A stretch of DNA of 64,000 nucleotides from Perlucidibaca piscinae DSM 21586 (GTDB lineage: Bacteria > Pseudomonadota > Gammaproteobacteria > Pseudomonadales > Moraxellaceae), in the NCBI RefSeq assembly GCF_000420045.1, contig NZ_ATUE01000010.1:17847-81846 (forward strand), read 5' to 3'. Positions 25,366 to 33,061 of the stretch are shown here, piece by piece. The translations under genes and the position numbers were made by a program. The notes under the pieces are model-generated. The model was not told the DNA's origin and searched no databases. It was given only the letters and a program-made list of their open reading frames with translations. Each line of letters opens with the position of its first letter. The first letter of the stretch is position 1.

Positions 25366-26034
25366 GTGCGCAAAGCGTTCGTCCCGCCCGCATCCCGACC
25401 CGTGTCCGCCGAATCCCGGTCGGCACGGACACCGGTGGCGACTGCGCTGGCGGTCATGCTGGTTGATGATCAGGCCCCTCGTGCGGCCCTGCTGGAGCAG
25501 GCGCTGACTGACCAGGGCTTCGTCGTGGTTGCCCGCCTGAGCAGTGCCCAGGGGCTGGTGGAGGCCGTCGGCCGGCATCAGCCCGATGTCATCATCATAG
25601 ATGTGGACTCGCCGGATCGCGACACGCTGGACACCATGGCCGTGCTGCACCGGGACGCGCCACGCCCGGTGGTCATGTTCACTGCGGATGGCGACAGCGC
25701 CACCATCCATCGCGCCGTGTCGGCAGGTGTCAGCGCCTATGTCGCCGATGGCCTGCAGACGGCACGCGTGCGCCCCATCATCGACGTTGCCATTGCCCGT
25801 TTTCGCGAATACCAGGCCTTGCGCAACGAGCTCGAGGCCACGCGCACCCAGCTGGTCGAGCGCAAGCGCATCGACCAGGCCAAGGCCGTTCTGATCAAGA
25901 CCCGTGGCATGAGCGAGGAGCAGGCCTATCACGCCATGCGTCGCATGGCCATGGATCGCGGTCAGCGCCTGGGCGAGGTGGCGGCCAACATCCTCGCGGT
26001 CATGAATCTGCTGGAAGGGGAACGCCATGGTTGA
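25366..26034 (+). CDS. nasT: NasT, ANTAR-domain antiterminator for nitrate assimilation
   Basis: 222 residues from GTG 25366, preceded by AAGGAG with seven-base spacing; the open frame extends far upstream but is not conserved. A receiver-like domain (LAVMLVDDQAPR, IIIDVDSPD) spans residues 25-140, a helical linker (RNELEATRTQLVERKR) follows, and an ANTAR RNA-binding domain occupies about 165-220 (IDQAKAVLIKTRGMSEEQAYHAMRRMAM). NasT binds paired-hairpin leader RNA and prevents termination unless held by NasS. Overlaps nasS by eight bases. Likely targets: leaders at 27276 and 30736. Confidence 0.92.
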   Translation: MRKAFVPPASRPVSAESRSARTPVATALAVMLVDDQAPRAALLEQALTDQGFVVVARLSSAQGLVEAVGRHQPDVIIIDVDSPDRDTLDTMAVLHRDAPRPVVMFTADGDSATIHRAVSAGVSAYVADGLQTARVRPIIDVAIARFREYQALRNELEATRTQLVERKRIDQAKAVLIKTRGMSEEQAYHAMRRMAMDRGQRLGEVAANILAVMNLLEGERHG

Positions 26035-27136
26035 GAAGTGCCGCCTGCGCCTGGGCTACATGCCGCTGACCGACTGTCTGCCACTGGTGGCGGCCAGTGC
26101 CTGGGGGCTGTTTGCCGACGAGGGACTGGAGGTGACCTTGCAGCGCGAGACCTCCTGGGCCGCCTTGCGTGACCGGGTCATGGTGGGTCAGCTCGATGCG
26201 GCACATATGCTGGCCCCCATGGTGCTGGCCGGCAGTCTCGGACTCGGTGGCTTGAAGGTGCCGCTGCTGACGGCCTATGCCCTGGGCCGGAACGGCAATG
26301 CCATCACCGTGTCGCAGGGCGTGTTCGACAGCGTGCGCGAGGCTGCCGAGGCTGACACGGCCGAGGGCTGCGCGCAGGCGCTGGCGCGCGTGGTGGCAAC
26401 GCGACAGCGCAACGGACAGCCGCGTCTGGTATTTGCCGTGGTGTTTGCATTTTCCTCCCATGCCTATCTGTTGCGGCACTGGCTGGCTGCGGGCGGGCTG
26501 CACCCGGACCGTGACGTTGATCTGGTGGTGCTGCCGCCATCCCAGATGGCGGAGCACCTGCGACTCGGACACATCGACGGCTTCTGTGCCGGCGAGCCCT
26601 GGAACAGCCTCGCGTTGCAGACCGGAGCGGGCAGGGTGCTGCTCAGCGGTCACCAGATCTGGCCGAACGCACCCGAGAAGGTTCTCGGCGTGACTGCCGA
26701 GTGGGCGCAGCAGCATCCCGACAGCCATGCCGCCCTGGTGCGCGCCCTGCATCATGCCGGTCAGCGCATCCGTGCCGATCTGCCGAGCGCGCTGGCCTTG
26801 CTGACGGCTGAGGATCATGTGCCGGTGGCGCCGGATTGCCTGGCGCTGGCGCCATCCGGGAGGCTGCCTGGCGGCCTGGCGCAGCTGCCGCTGCCGGCGG
26901 AGCACTTCCATGTCTTCTCCGGCGGACCGACCAATGTGCCCTGGCCATCGCATGCACGCTGGTTTCTGGCGCAGATGCAGCGCTGGCGTCAGCTGCCTGA
27001 CGGCGTGGGTGACCGGGTGGTGCAGGAGTGCTGGCGCAGTGATCTGTATCACCGGTTTCTTGCCGGTTTCTGCGACCCCGCGCTGATCGAGGATGCGAGC
27101 GCGGCCGGCAGCGCGGCAATGGCATCGGCGCGCTGA
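26027..27136 (+). CDS. nasS: NasS, cytoplasmic nitrate/nitrite sensor
   Basis: 369 residues related to the NrtA/CmpA binding proteins (LGYMPLTDCLPLVAASAWGLF; GHIDGFCAGEPWNSLAL) but without a signal peptide, so it stays in the cytoplasm as NasS does. In the known system NasS holds NasT until nitrate or nitrite binds and frees it. The start ATG lies inside the end of nasT. Gene order is T then S, the reverse of some described systems. A hairpin (27137-27168) follows the stop. Confidence 0.9.
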   Translation: MVEKCRLRLGYMPLTDCLPLVAASAWGLFADEGLEVTLQRETSWAALRDRVMVGQLDAAHMLAPMVLAGSLGLGGLKVPLLTAYALGRNGNAITVSQGVFDSVREAAEADTAEGCAQALARVVATRQRNGQPRLVFAVVFAFSSHAYLLRHWLAAGGLHPDRDVDLVVLPPSQMAEHLRLGHIDGFCAGEPWNSLALQTGAGRVLLSGHQIWPNAPEKVLGVTAEWAQQHPDSHAALVRALHHAGQRIRADLPSALALLTAEDHVPVAPDCLALAPSGRLPGGLAQLPLPAEHFHVFSGGPTNVPWPSHARWFLAQMQRWRQLPDGVGDRVVQECWRSDLYHRFLAGFCDPALIEDASAAGSAAMASAR

Positions 27137-27168
27137 ACCAAATCGGCGCGAACAGGTGCGCATTTGGT
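27137..27168 (+). terminator. Hairpin after nasTS
   Basis: ACCAAAT (27137-27143) and ATTTGGT (27162-27168) form a stem that can extend through GCGC bases. No T run follows, so termination would be weak or Rho-assisted. An imperfect NtrC-like word, TGCGC-ATT-TGGTGCG, overlaps at 27157-27171 with a spacer two bases short of consensus. Confidence 0.35.
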
Positions 27169-27244
27169 GCGGTGAGCTTCCGGAGAGGGCTGGAGGTTTG
27201 CGTGACTATCATCCATCTACATGATTTTGAACTGATTTAAATGT

Positions 27245-27259
27245 TGGCACGATATCTGC
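27245..27259 (+). promoter_or_regulatory. Sigma-54 promoter of the nitrate transporter operon
   Basis: TGGCACGATATCTGC: GG and GC are separated by exactly ten bases, and only one position of the TTGC core differs. Predicted start near 27271, giving a leader of about 130 nt before nrtA. Confidence 0.72.
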
Positions 27260-27275
27260 CTTGATTCATCTGCCA

Positions 27276-27366
27276 CACGGTCAACGGTGATCGTGGAGCA
27301 CACAGATTGGCAGAGCAAAGGCGCTCGCAGTTCGGACCACGGTCCCGGCTGCGGGCGCTTTTTTTT
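27276..27366 (+). promoter_or_regulatory. ANTAR (NasT) antitermination leader with intrinsic terminator, nrtA
   Basis: Hairpin 1: CACGGTC/GATCGTG arms (27276-27295) around hexaloop AACGGT. Hairpin 2: GC-A-GAGC/GCTCGC (27310-27328) around hexaloop AAAGGC. Both loops have A at position 1 and G at position 4, the ANTAR target rule. Hairpin 2 shares bases 27321-27328 with the 5' arm of a terminator (27321-27330 with 27349-27358, then eight T), so the two are mutually exclusive. NasT binding would hold hairpin 2 and allow readthrough into nrtA. Confidence 0.82.
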
Positions 27367-27399
27367 GGGTCTTCTTTTCATGTTTCAAGGAGCACTGGG

Positions 27400-28761
27400 A
27401 TGATGCGTAAATCGATACTGCCAGCTGCGCTGGCGCTGATGAGCGTGCTGCCGATGACGGCGCTGGCGAAAGTGGGCCAGGCGGAAAAGTCGGAGCTGAC
27501 GTTCGGGTTCATCAAGCTCACCGACATGGTGCCGCTGGCGGTGGCCTACGAGAACGGCTATTTCGAGGACGAGGGCCTGTTTGTCCGTCTCGAGGCCCAG
27601 GCGAACTGGAAAGTGCTGCTTGACCGGGTGATCTCCGGCGAGCTGGATGGCGCTCACATGCTGGCCGGTCAGCCGCTCGGCGCGACCATGGGCTACGGCA
27701 CCAAGGCGCACATCATTTCCGCCTTCACCATGGACCTCAACGGCAATGCCTGCACGGTTTCCAATGCGGTCTGGGCCGACATGAAGAAACATGTGCCGAT
27801 GCAGAACGGCAAGCCGGTGCATCCGATCAAGGCCAGCGCCCTGAAGCCGGTGGTGGATGCCTATCGCGCAGAGGGCAAGCCGCTCAAGTTCGGCATGGTG
27901 TTCCCGGTCTCCACGCACAATTACGAGCTGCGCTACTGGCTGGCGGCGGGCGGGGTGCACCCCGGTTTCTACGCGCCGCAGCGTGGTGACACGGCCGGCA
28001 CCCTGAAGGCGGACGTGCCGATCTCGGTGACGCCGCCGCCGCAGATGCCGGCCACGCTCGAGGCCGGCACCATCAATGGCTACTGCGTGGGCGAACCCTG
28101 GAACCAGCAGGCCGTGTTCCGCGGCATTGGCGTTCCGGTGGTGGCCGACATGGCGATCAACAGCAACCTGGCCGAGAAGGTCTTCGGTGTCAGCAATGAA
28201 TGGGCCAGCAAGAACCCCAACACCCATGTCCGCGTGGTGAAGGCGCTGATCCGTGCCGGCAAGTGGCTGGACGAGAACAACAATGCCAACCGCAAGGCGG
28301 CGGCGAAGATGATCAGCAAGCCGAACTATGTCGGTGCCGATTACAGCGTCATCGACAACAGCATGACCGGTGTCTTCGAGTACGAGAAGGGAGATGTGCG
28401 GCCGGCTCCGGACTTCAACGTGTTCTTCCGCTACCACGCCACCTACCCGTACTACTCGGATGCCATCTGGTACCTGACCCAGATGCGTCGCTGGGGCCAG
28501 ATTCCGGAAGCAAAGCCGGACAGCTGGTACATGGACATGGCGAAGAAAGTGTTCCGTCCGGACATCTATCGCCAGGCCGCTGCCGAGCTGATTGCCGATG
28601 GTCACATGAAGGCAGGGGAGTTTCCGGACTTCGCCAAGGAGACCGGCTTCCGCTCGGTCAAGGCCAGCCGCTTCATTGACGGCAGAAGCTTCGATGCGCG
28701 CAAGCCCAATGCCTACATCGACAGCTTTGCCATCGGCCTCAAGGGCAAGCAGACCCCGTAA
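27400..28761 (+). CDS. nrtA: Nitrate ABC transporter, substrate-binding protein (NrtA/NasF-type)
   Basis: 453 residues from ATG 27400 (AAGGAG seven bases upstream). Signal peptide MMRKSILPAALALMSVLPMTALA is cut near KVG. The mature protein has the NrtA/CmpA fold markers FGFIKLTDMVPLAVAYENGYF, AHMLAGQPLGATMG and INGYCVGEPWNQQAV. It captures nitrate (or nitrite) in the periplasm for the permease and ATPase encoded next. It heads a three-gene operon under a sigma-54 promoter and an ANTAR leader. Confidence 0.92.
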   Translation: MMRKSILPAALALMSVLPMTALAKVGQAEKSELTFGFIKLTDMVPLAVAYENGYFEDEGLFVRLEAQANWKVLLDRVISGELDGAHMLAGQPLGATMGYGTKAHIISAFTMDLNGNACTVSNAVWADMKKHVPMQNGKPVHPIKASALKPVVDAYRAEGKPLKFGMVFPVSTHNYELRYWLAAGGVHPGFYAPQRGDTAGTLKADVPISVTPPPQMPATLEAGTINGYCVGEPWNQQAVFRGIGVPVVADMAINSNLAEKVFGVSNEWASKNPNTHVRVVKALIRAGKWLDENNNANRKAAAKMISKPNYVGADYSVIDNSMTGVFEYEKGDVRPAPDFNVFFRYHATYPYYSDAIWYLTQMRRWGQIPEAKPDSWYMDMAKKVFRPDIYRQAAAELIADGHMKAGEFPDFAKETGFRSVKASRFIDGRSFDARKPNAYIDSFAIGLKGKQTP

Positions 28762-28779
28762 CACGCAGGAGATTCCGTG

Positions 28780-29757
28780 ATGACTCGTCCCGTCCTTTCG
28801 ATGGCCCTGGCCGGCGGCTTCTGCCGCCGGCTCCACCCGACGGCACTGCTGCGCCTGCTGTGGGCGCCGGTGCTTGGCTTGGTCGTGTTCCTGGCCAGCT
28901 GGCAAGCGGTGTCGCAGCAGGTGGTGACATCGCTGGGCAGTTTCCCGGGGCCGCTGCAGGTGGTCGAACAGGCTGGCAACCTGGTGGCCGAGCACCAGGC
29001 CCAGCGTGAACGCGAACGTGCCTTCCTGGCCAGGCAGGAGGAGCGCATAGCCGCCCGCCTGGCCGAGGAGCCGGACTGGCAGCCGGAGCGTCGCGCCTAC
29101 ACCGGTACGCCGACCTTCGTCGACCAGATCCTGACCAGCCTGAAGACGGTGCTTGCCGGCTTCGTGCTGGCCTCGCTGGTGGCGATTCCCCTGGGCATCG
29201 TGATGGGGCTGAGCCGGATCGTGCATGACGCGATCAATCCGGTGGTGCAGATCTTCCGCCCGGTGTCGCCACTGGCCTGGCTGCCGCTGGTGACCCTGGT
29301 GGTGGCGTCGGTCTACGACAGCGAGGATCCGATGTTCGCGCGCTCGTTCGTGGTGTCGATGATCACGGTGACGCTGTGCTGCCTGTGGCCGACCCTGCTC
29401 AACACGGCCGTGGGGGTTACCACGGTCAGTGCCGACCTCAACAACGTCAGCCGGGTGCTGCGTCTGGGCTGGTTCACGCATGTTCGCCGCATCGTGCTGC
29501 CCTCGGCCATTCCGATGATGTTTGCCGGTCTGCGGGTGTCGCTAGGAATTGCCTGGATGGTGCTGATTGCCGCCGAGATGCTGGCGCAGAACCCGGGCCT
29601 GGGCAAGTTCGTCTGGGACGAGTTCCAGAACGGCAGTTCGGAGTCGCTGAGCCGGATCATGACGGCCGTGCTGGTGATCGGTCTCATCGGTTTCATTCTC
29701 GACCGCGTCATGCTGCTGCTGCAGCGCCGTGTCGACTGGCAGAAGACAGGAGTCTGA
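28780..29757 (+). CDS. nrtB: Nitrate ABC transporter permease (NrtB-type)
   Basis: 325 residues from ATG 28780 with AGGAG eight bases upstream (GTG 28777 also possible). An N-terminal hydrophobic segment, a charged periplasmic loop (residues 60-110, rich in Glu/Arg), then a BPD permease domain with about five helices; the ATPase-contact loop EAA-like segment reads AEMLAQNPGLGKFVWDEFQ. The long loop matches NrtB of nitrate systems rather than the related taurine permeases. Two-base gap to the ATPase gene. Confidence 0.9.
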   Translation: MTRPVLSMALAGGFCRRLHPTALLRLLWAPVLGLVVFLASWQAVSQQVVTSLGSFPGPLQVVEQAGNLVAEHQAQRERERAFLARQEERIAARLAEEPDWQPERRAYTGTPTFVDQILTSLKTVLAGFVLASLVAIPLGIVMGLSRIVHDAINPVVQIFRPVSPLAWLPLVTLVVASVYDSEDPMFARSFVVSMITVTLCCLWPTLLNTAVGVTTVSADLNNVSRVLRLGWFTHVRRIVLPSAIPMMFAGLRVSLGIAWMVLIAAEMLAQNPGLGKFVWDEFQNGSSESLSRIMTAVLVIGLIGFILDRVMLLLQRRVDWQKTGV

Positions 29758-29759
29758 CC

Positions 29760-30590
29760 ATGAAAACCCTGCTGGAAATTTCCGCCCTGGACATGAGTTT
29801 CGAAACCCCCAAGGGCCGCTTTGATGCACTCAGCGATGTCAGTCTGAAGATCGGCGAAGGCGAGTTCGTGTCACTGATCGGGCACTCCGGCTGTGGCAAG
29901 TCGACCGTGCTCAATCTGGTCGGCGGGCTGCTGCAGGCGACCCGGGGCGGCATCATCCTTGACGGTCGCGAGGTCCGCGAGCCCGGTCCGGAGCGTGCCA
30001 TCGTGTTCCAGAACCACTCGCTGCTGCCCTGGCTGACGGTCTGGGAGAATGTCGAGCTGGCCGTGAAGACCGTGTTTCGCGGCCTCAAGAGCCGAGCCGA
30101 GATGCATGACTGGATTGCTCACAACCTGGCCCTGGTGCAGATGACGCATGCCCTGCACAAGCGCCCTGGCGAGATCTCCGGGGGCATGAAGCAGCGTGTC
30201 GGCATCGCGCGTGCGCTGGCCATGCAGCCGCGCGTCCTGCTCATGGACGAGCCCTTTGGCGCGCTTGATGCGCTGACGCGAGCCCACCTGCAGGACACGC
30301 TGATGGACATCCAGCGCGAGCTCAACAACACCGTGATCATGATCACCCACGATGTCGACGAGGCCGTGCTGCTGTCGGACCGCATCGTGATGATGACCAA
30401 CGGGCCGGCGGCCACGGTCGGCGAGATCCTCGACATTGACCTGCCGCGTCCGCGTGATCGTCTGGCGCTGGCTGACAACCCGCGCTACGTGCAGCTGCGT
30501 CATGCCGTGCTCGAGTTTCTCTACGAGAAGCAGCGCAAGGTCGAACCGGCCTCTGCGGAACGGCGACCGGTGCTGGCGGCGGCAGGTTGA
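29760..30590 (+). CDS. nrtD: Nitrate ABC transporter ATP-binding protein (NrtD-type)
   Basis: 276 residues from ATG 29760 with AGGAG just upstream. Walker A GHSGCGKST, Q-loop VFQNHSLLPW, signature ISGGMKQRVGIARAL, Walker B VLLMDEPFGALD and H-loop MITHDVDEAVLL are all intact. No NrtA-like sensor domain is fused at the C-terminus, so it is the short NrtD type rather than NrtC. Energises nitrate import. Confidence 0.92.
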   Translation: MKTLLEISALDMSFETPKGRFDALSDVSLKIGEGEFVSLIGHSGCGKSTVLNLVGGLLQATRGGIILDGREVREPGPERAIVFQNHSLLPWLTVWENVELAVKTVFRGLKSRAEMHDWIAHNLALVQMTHALHKRPGEISGGMKQRVGIARALAMQPRVLLMDEPFGALDALTRAHLQDTLMDIQRELNNTVIMITHDVDEAVLLSDRIVMMTNGPAATVGEILDIDLPRPRDRLALADNPRYVQLRHAVLEFLYEKQRKVEPASAERRPVLAAAG

Positions 30591-30593
30591 GCA

Positions 30594-30646
30594 CCAGCGG
30601 GCCTGTGCGCGTCGCAGGCCCGCTGGCAGTGCACGCTGGCACTGCC
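30594..30646 (+). terminator. Tandem hairpins after nrtABD
   Basis: First hairpin: perfect 12-bp arms CCAGCGGGCCTG/CAGGCCCGCTGG (30594-30605, 30615-30626). Second, overlapping by two bases: GGCAGTGC-N6-GCACTGCC (30625-30646). There is no T run, so factor-dependent or partial termination is likely. Confidence 0.55.
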
Positions 30647-30704
30647 GCAGAGCATTTTGTACACTTGATTTCGGCATGTTGTTGATTTTGAAGATTTAAA
30701 ATTA

Positions 30705-30720
30705 TGGCATGACACTTGCT
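30705..30720 (+). promoter_or_regulatory. Sigma-54 promoter of the porin gene
   Basis: TGGCATGACACTTGCT, a near-perfect sigma-54 element with GG-N10-GC spacing. Predicted start near 30731, about 205 nt before the porin ATG. Upstream DNA (30647-30704) is AT-rich. Confidence 0.82.
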
Positions 30721-30735
30721 GTATGTGTTGTGTGC

Positions 30736-30825
30736 GCAGCCCGACGAGGGGCTGCCGAAACAATCCGATGACAGGGCAATGGCGCTCACCACATGGATCA
30801 CACCATGTCGTGGGCGCTTTTTTTT
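30736..30825 (+). promoter_or_regulatory. ANTAR (NasT) antitermination leader with intrinsic terminator, porin
   Basis: Hairpin 1: GCAGCCC-GACGAG-GGGCTGC (30736-30755); its loop keeps G at position 4 but has G, not A, at position 1. Hairpin 2: GGGC-AATGGC-GCTC (30774-30787), loop with A1 and G4. Hairpin 2 overlaps the 5' arm of a 15-bp terminator stem (30782-30796 with 30803-30817) followed by eight T. Layout and the AAxGGC loop mirror the nrtA leader, so both are probably read by the same NasT. Confidence 0.75.
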
Positions 30826-30936
30826 CAGGGCCGGATGCCGGCCGGAGAGGTGAGTGTGCTGCAACCCCTGATGCCGATGGCAGTTGACGTGAGTTCTGTT
30901 GTTTCCACCCCCAGTGAACGTTCGAGGATGACCCCC

Positions 30937-32145
30937 ATGAAGCGATTGACCCCTGTCGTTCTGCCGCTGTGTGCCGGCCTGCTGGCGCCAGCCACGGCCC
31001 TTGCCGGAGACAGCCTGGTGTCGGCCATTGCCGACGGCAAGACCACCCTTAACCTGCGTCTGCGTCACGAGCAGGTTGATGATGACAAGTTCGACAAAAC
31101 TGCCCAGGCCAGCACCCTGCGTGCCCGCCTCGGCTACCTGAGCAAGGACTGGCATGGCATCGGCTTCGGCGTCGAGCTGGATCATGTCCAGCATCTCGGT
31201 GGCCAGCGCTTCAATGACACGCGCAACAAGGAAGTCGAGTTTCCCATGGTGGTTGACCCGGATGGCACCGACCTCAACCAGGCCTTCCTGACCTACAAGG
31301 TCGCCAAGTCGACGCTGACCGCAGGGCGCCAGCGCCTGAACATGGGCAACCAGCGCTGGGTCGGTGGCGTGGCCTGGCGCCAGAACGAGCAGACCTTTGA
31401 TGCCCTGCGTCTGCAAAGCAAGGCCATCGACACGGTCGACATCGACTACGCCTATGTCGGCAAGACACGGCGTGTATTCGGGCCGCAGGACGGTGTGCCG
31501 CCAGCCGATCTCGACAGCGACCACCACCTGGTTACCGTGAACTGGCAGCCGCTGAAGGCGGTGACCCTGGGCAGCTATGCCTATCTGCTCGATTTCGATG
31601 AGATGCCCGAGATGTCCTCGCGCACCGTCGGCGCGCTGGCCACCGGTGCCGTGGCGCTGAAGCCGGTGACTCTGGATTACCGTGTCGAGGCGGCTCGTCA
31701 GGATGACTATGGTGACAACGCCAAGGACTTCGAGGCCAGCTACCACCACGTCGTGCTTGGCGCCAAGGTCGCCGGTGTGCGTGCCTTCGTGGCCGAGGAG
31801 CGCCTGGGAGCCGACAAGGATGCGGGTGTTGCCCTGCAAACGCCGCTGGCAACCCTGCACGCCTTCCAGGGCTGGGCGGACAAGCTGATGACAACCCCCA
31901 AGAGCGGTCTGCGTGATCGCTATGTCGGTGCCAGCACCACGCTCAAGGGCACCGCGCTGACGGCGGTCTGGCATGACTACGAGGCCGATGCCGGCTCTGC
32001 CGAGCTGGGCAGCGAATGGAATCTGCAGGCCAGCCACACCTTTGCCAAGCGCTACACGCTGACCGCGAAGTACGCGGACTACCGTGCCGAGACCTTTGCC
32101 AAGGATACGCAGAAGGTCTGGCTGATGGCGGAGGCCACGTTCTGA
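30937..32145 (+). CDS. Outer-membrane porin (alginate-export/AlgE-like), nitrate-linked
   Basis: 402 residues from ATG 30937, nine bases after GAGG. Signal peptide to about ATALAG. The remainder alternates in beta-strand fashion and ends in EATF with a terminal Phe, the mark of an outer-membrane barrel. Segments such as LNLRLRHEQVDDDKFDKTAQ and LTAGRQRLNMGNQRWVGGVAWRQNEQTFD are typical of the alginate-export porin family. Control by sigma-54 and an ANTAR leader suggests it admits nitrate or related anions rather than alginate. Confidence 0.85.
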   Translation: MKRLTPVVLPLCAGLLAPATALAGDSLVSAIADGKTTLNLRLRHEQVDDDKFDKTAQASTLRARLGYLSKDWHGIGFGVELDHVQHLGGQRFNDTRNKEVEFPMVVDPDGTDLNQAFLTYKVAKSTLTAGRQRLNMGNQRWVGGVAWRQNEQTFDALRLQSKAIDTVDIDYAYVGKTRRVFGPQDGVPPADLDSDHHLVTVNWQPLKAVTLGSYAYLLDFDEMPEMSSRTVGALATGAVALKPVTLDYRVEAARQDDYGDNAKDFEASYHHVVLGAKVAGVRAFVAEERLGADKDAGVALQTPLATLHAFQGWADKLMTTPKSGLRDRYVGASTTLKGTALTAVWHDYEADAGSAELGSEWNLQASHTFAKRYTLTAKYADYRAETFAKDTQKVWLMAEATF

Positions 32146-32183
32146 GCGTGATGAAGCGGAGTCTGCTCCGAGCGTAATGACCG

Positions 32184-32225
32184 TGCCGGCACCTGGTGAC
32201 AGGTGACCGGCATTGTTGTTTTTGG
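32184..32225 (+). terminator. Intrinsic terminator after porin gene
   Basis: TGCCGGCACCTG-GTGA-CAGGTG-A-CCGGCA with one bulged A, then a T-rich run (TTGTTGTTTTT). Confidence 0.85.
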
Positions 32226-32316
32226 GGAACAGATCGGTGCTTTTTTCGGTATTTATGAGTTCAATGCCGAAAAATACACTGGCCCTGTACTCACCAAGAC
32301 CCGCAGGTGCCTCACC

Positions 32317-32916
32317 ATGAAGATTCTCCAGATCAATGCCAGTGCCCGCCGTGACGGCGCCAACTCCACCCGCGTCGCCAATCGTGTGGTCGAGCGTCTG
32401 CAGGCGGCACATGCCGATGCCGTCGTGACCCGTCGCGACTTTGCCAGCAACCCGCATCCGGTGCTTGACGAGGCCGCCCTGGGCGCGCTGTTCACGCCCG
32501 CCGATCAGCGCACGGCAGAGCAGCAGGCCCGCGTCGCGCTTGACGATGCCCTGATCGCCGAGGTGCAGGCCCACGACGTGATCGTGCTCGGCGTGCCCAT
32601 GTACAACTTCGGCGTGCCGGTGCAGCTCAAGGCCTGGATTGACGCGATTGCGCGTGTCGGCGTGACCTTCCGTTACACCGAGACCGGCCCGGTCGGCCTG
32701 TTGCAGGGCAAGACCGTCTATGTCGCGCTGGCGCGTGGCGGCATCTACCGCGACACGCCGAACGACTCCCAGGTGCCCTACCTGAAGGCGGTGCTGGGCT
32801 TCCTCGGTCTCACTGACGTGCGTTTCATCTACGCCGAAGGCCTGAACATGGGGCCGGAAGCGGCCGAGCGCGGTTTTGCCCAGGCCGAGGCGGATCTGGA
32901 GGCGGTGCTGGGCTGA
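32317..32916 (+). CDS. azoR: FMN-dependent NADH:quinone/azo reductase (AzoR)
   Basis: 199 residues, the family length. MKILQINASARRDGANSTRVA binds FMN phosphate; PMYNFGVPVQLKAWIDAIARVGVTF and ARGGIYRDTP complete the flavodoxin-like FMN site. Reduces quinones and azo compounds with two electrons from NADH, usually as a protective enzyme. Starts after the porin terminator, so it is a separate transcription unit. Confidence 0.93.
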   Translation: MKILQINASARRDGANSTRVANRVVERLQAAHADAVVTRRDFASNPHPVLDEAALGALFTPADQRTAEQQARVALDDALIAEVQAHDVIVLGVPMYNFGVPVQLKAWIDAIARVGVTFRYTETGPVGLLQGKTVYVALARGGIYRDTPNDSQVPYLKAVLGFLGLTDVRFIYAEGLNMGPEAAERGFAQAEADLEAVLG

Positions 32917-32993
32917 GGTCAGGTCGGTCTGCCCCGGGCGGCATCGCGTCGCTCGGGGAGGGCAGCTGCTGACGGATGTCGGGTTTCACGCAA

Positions 32994-33022
32994 CCGTCAT
33001 CCGGCTGTCATGACATCTGACT
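32994..33022 (+). promoter_or_regulatory. Pho box upstream of phoD
   Basis: Three 7-bp repeats at 11-bp intervals: CCGTCAT (32994), CTGTCAT (33005), TCTGACT (33016). The first two match the PhoB consensus CTGTCAT-N4-CTGTCAY with one difference. TAGAGT at 33022-33027 is a possible -10, so PhoB would replace the -35 contact. Confidence 0.65.
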
Positions 33023-33061
33023 AGAGTCGCGGTCACTTCGCGACGCGAGCCGGATGCCTCC

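Noticed and set aside
27385..29481. 698-codon minus-strand frame across nrtA and nrtB
   Set aside because: Antisense shadow with no recognisable domain; both plus-strand genes are intact.
30633..30646. NtrC site upstream of the porin promoter
   Set aside because: The repeat is GTGC-N6-GCAC, the reverse orientation of NtrC half-sites; better read as a hairpin.
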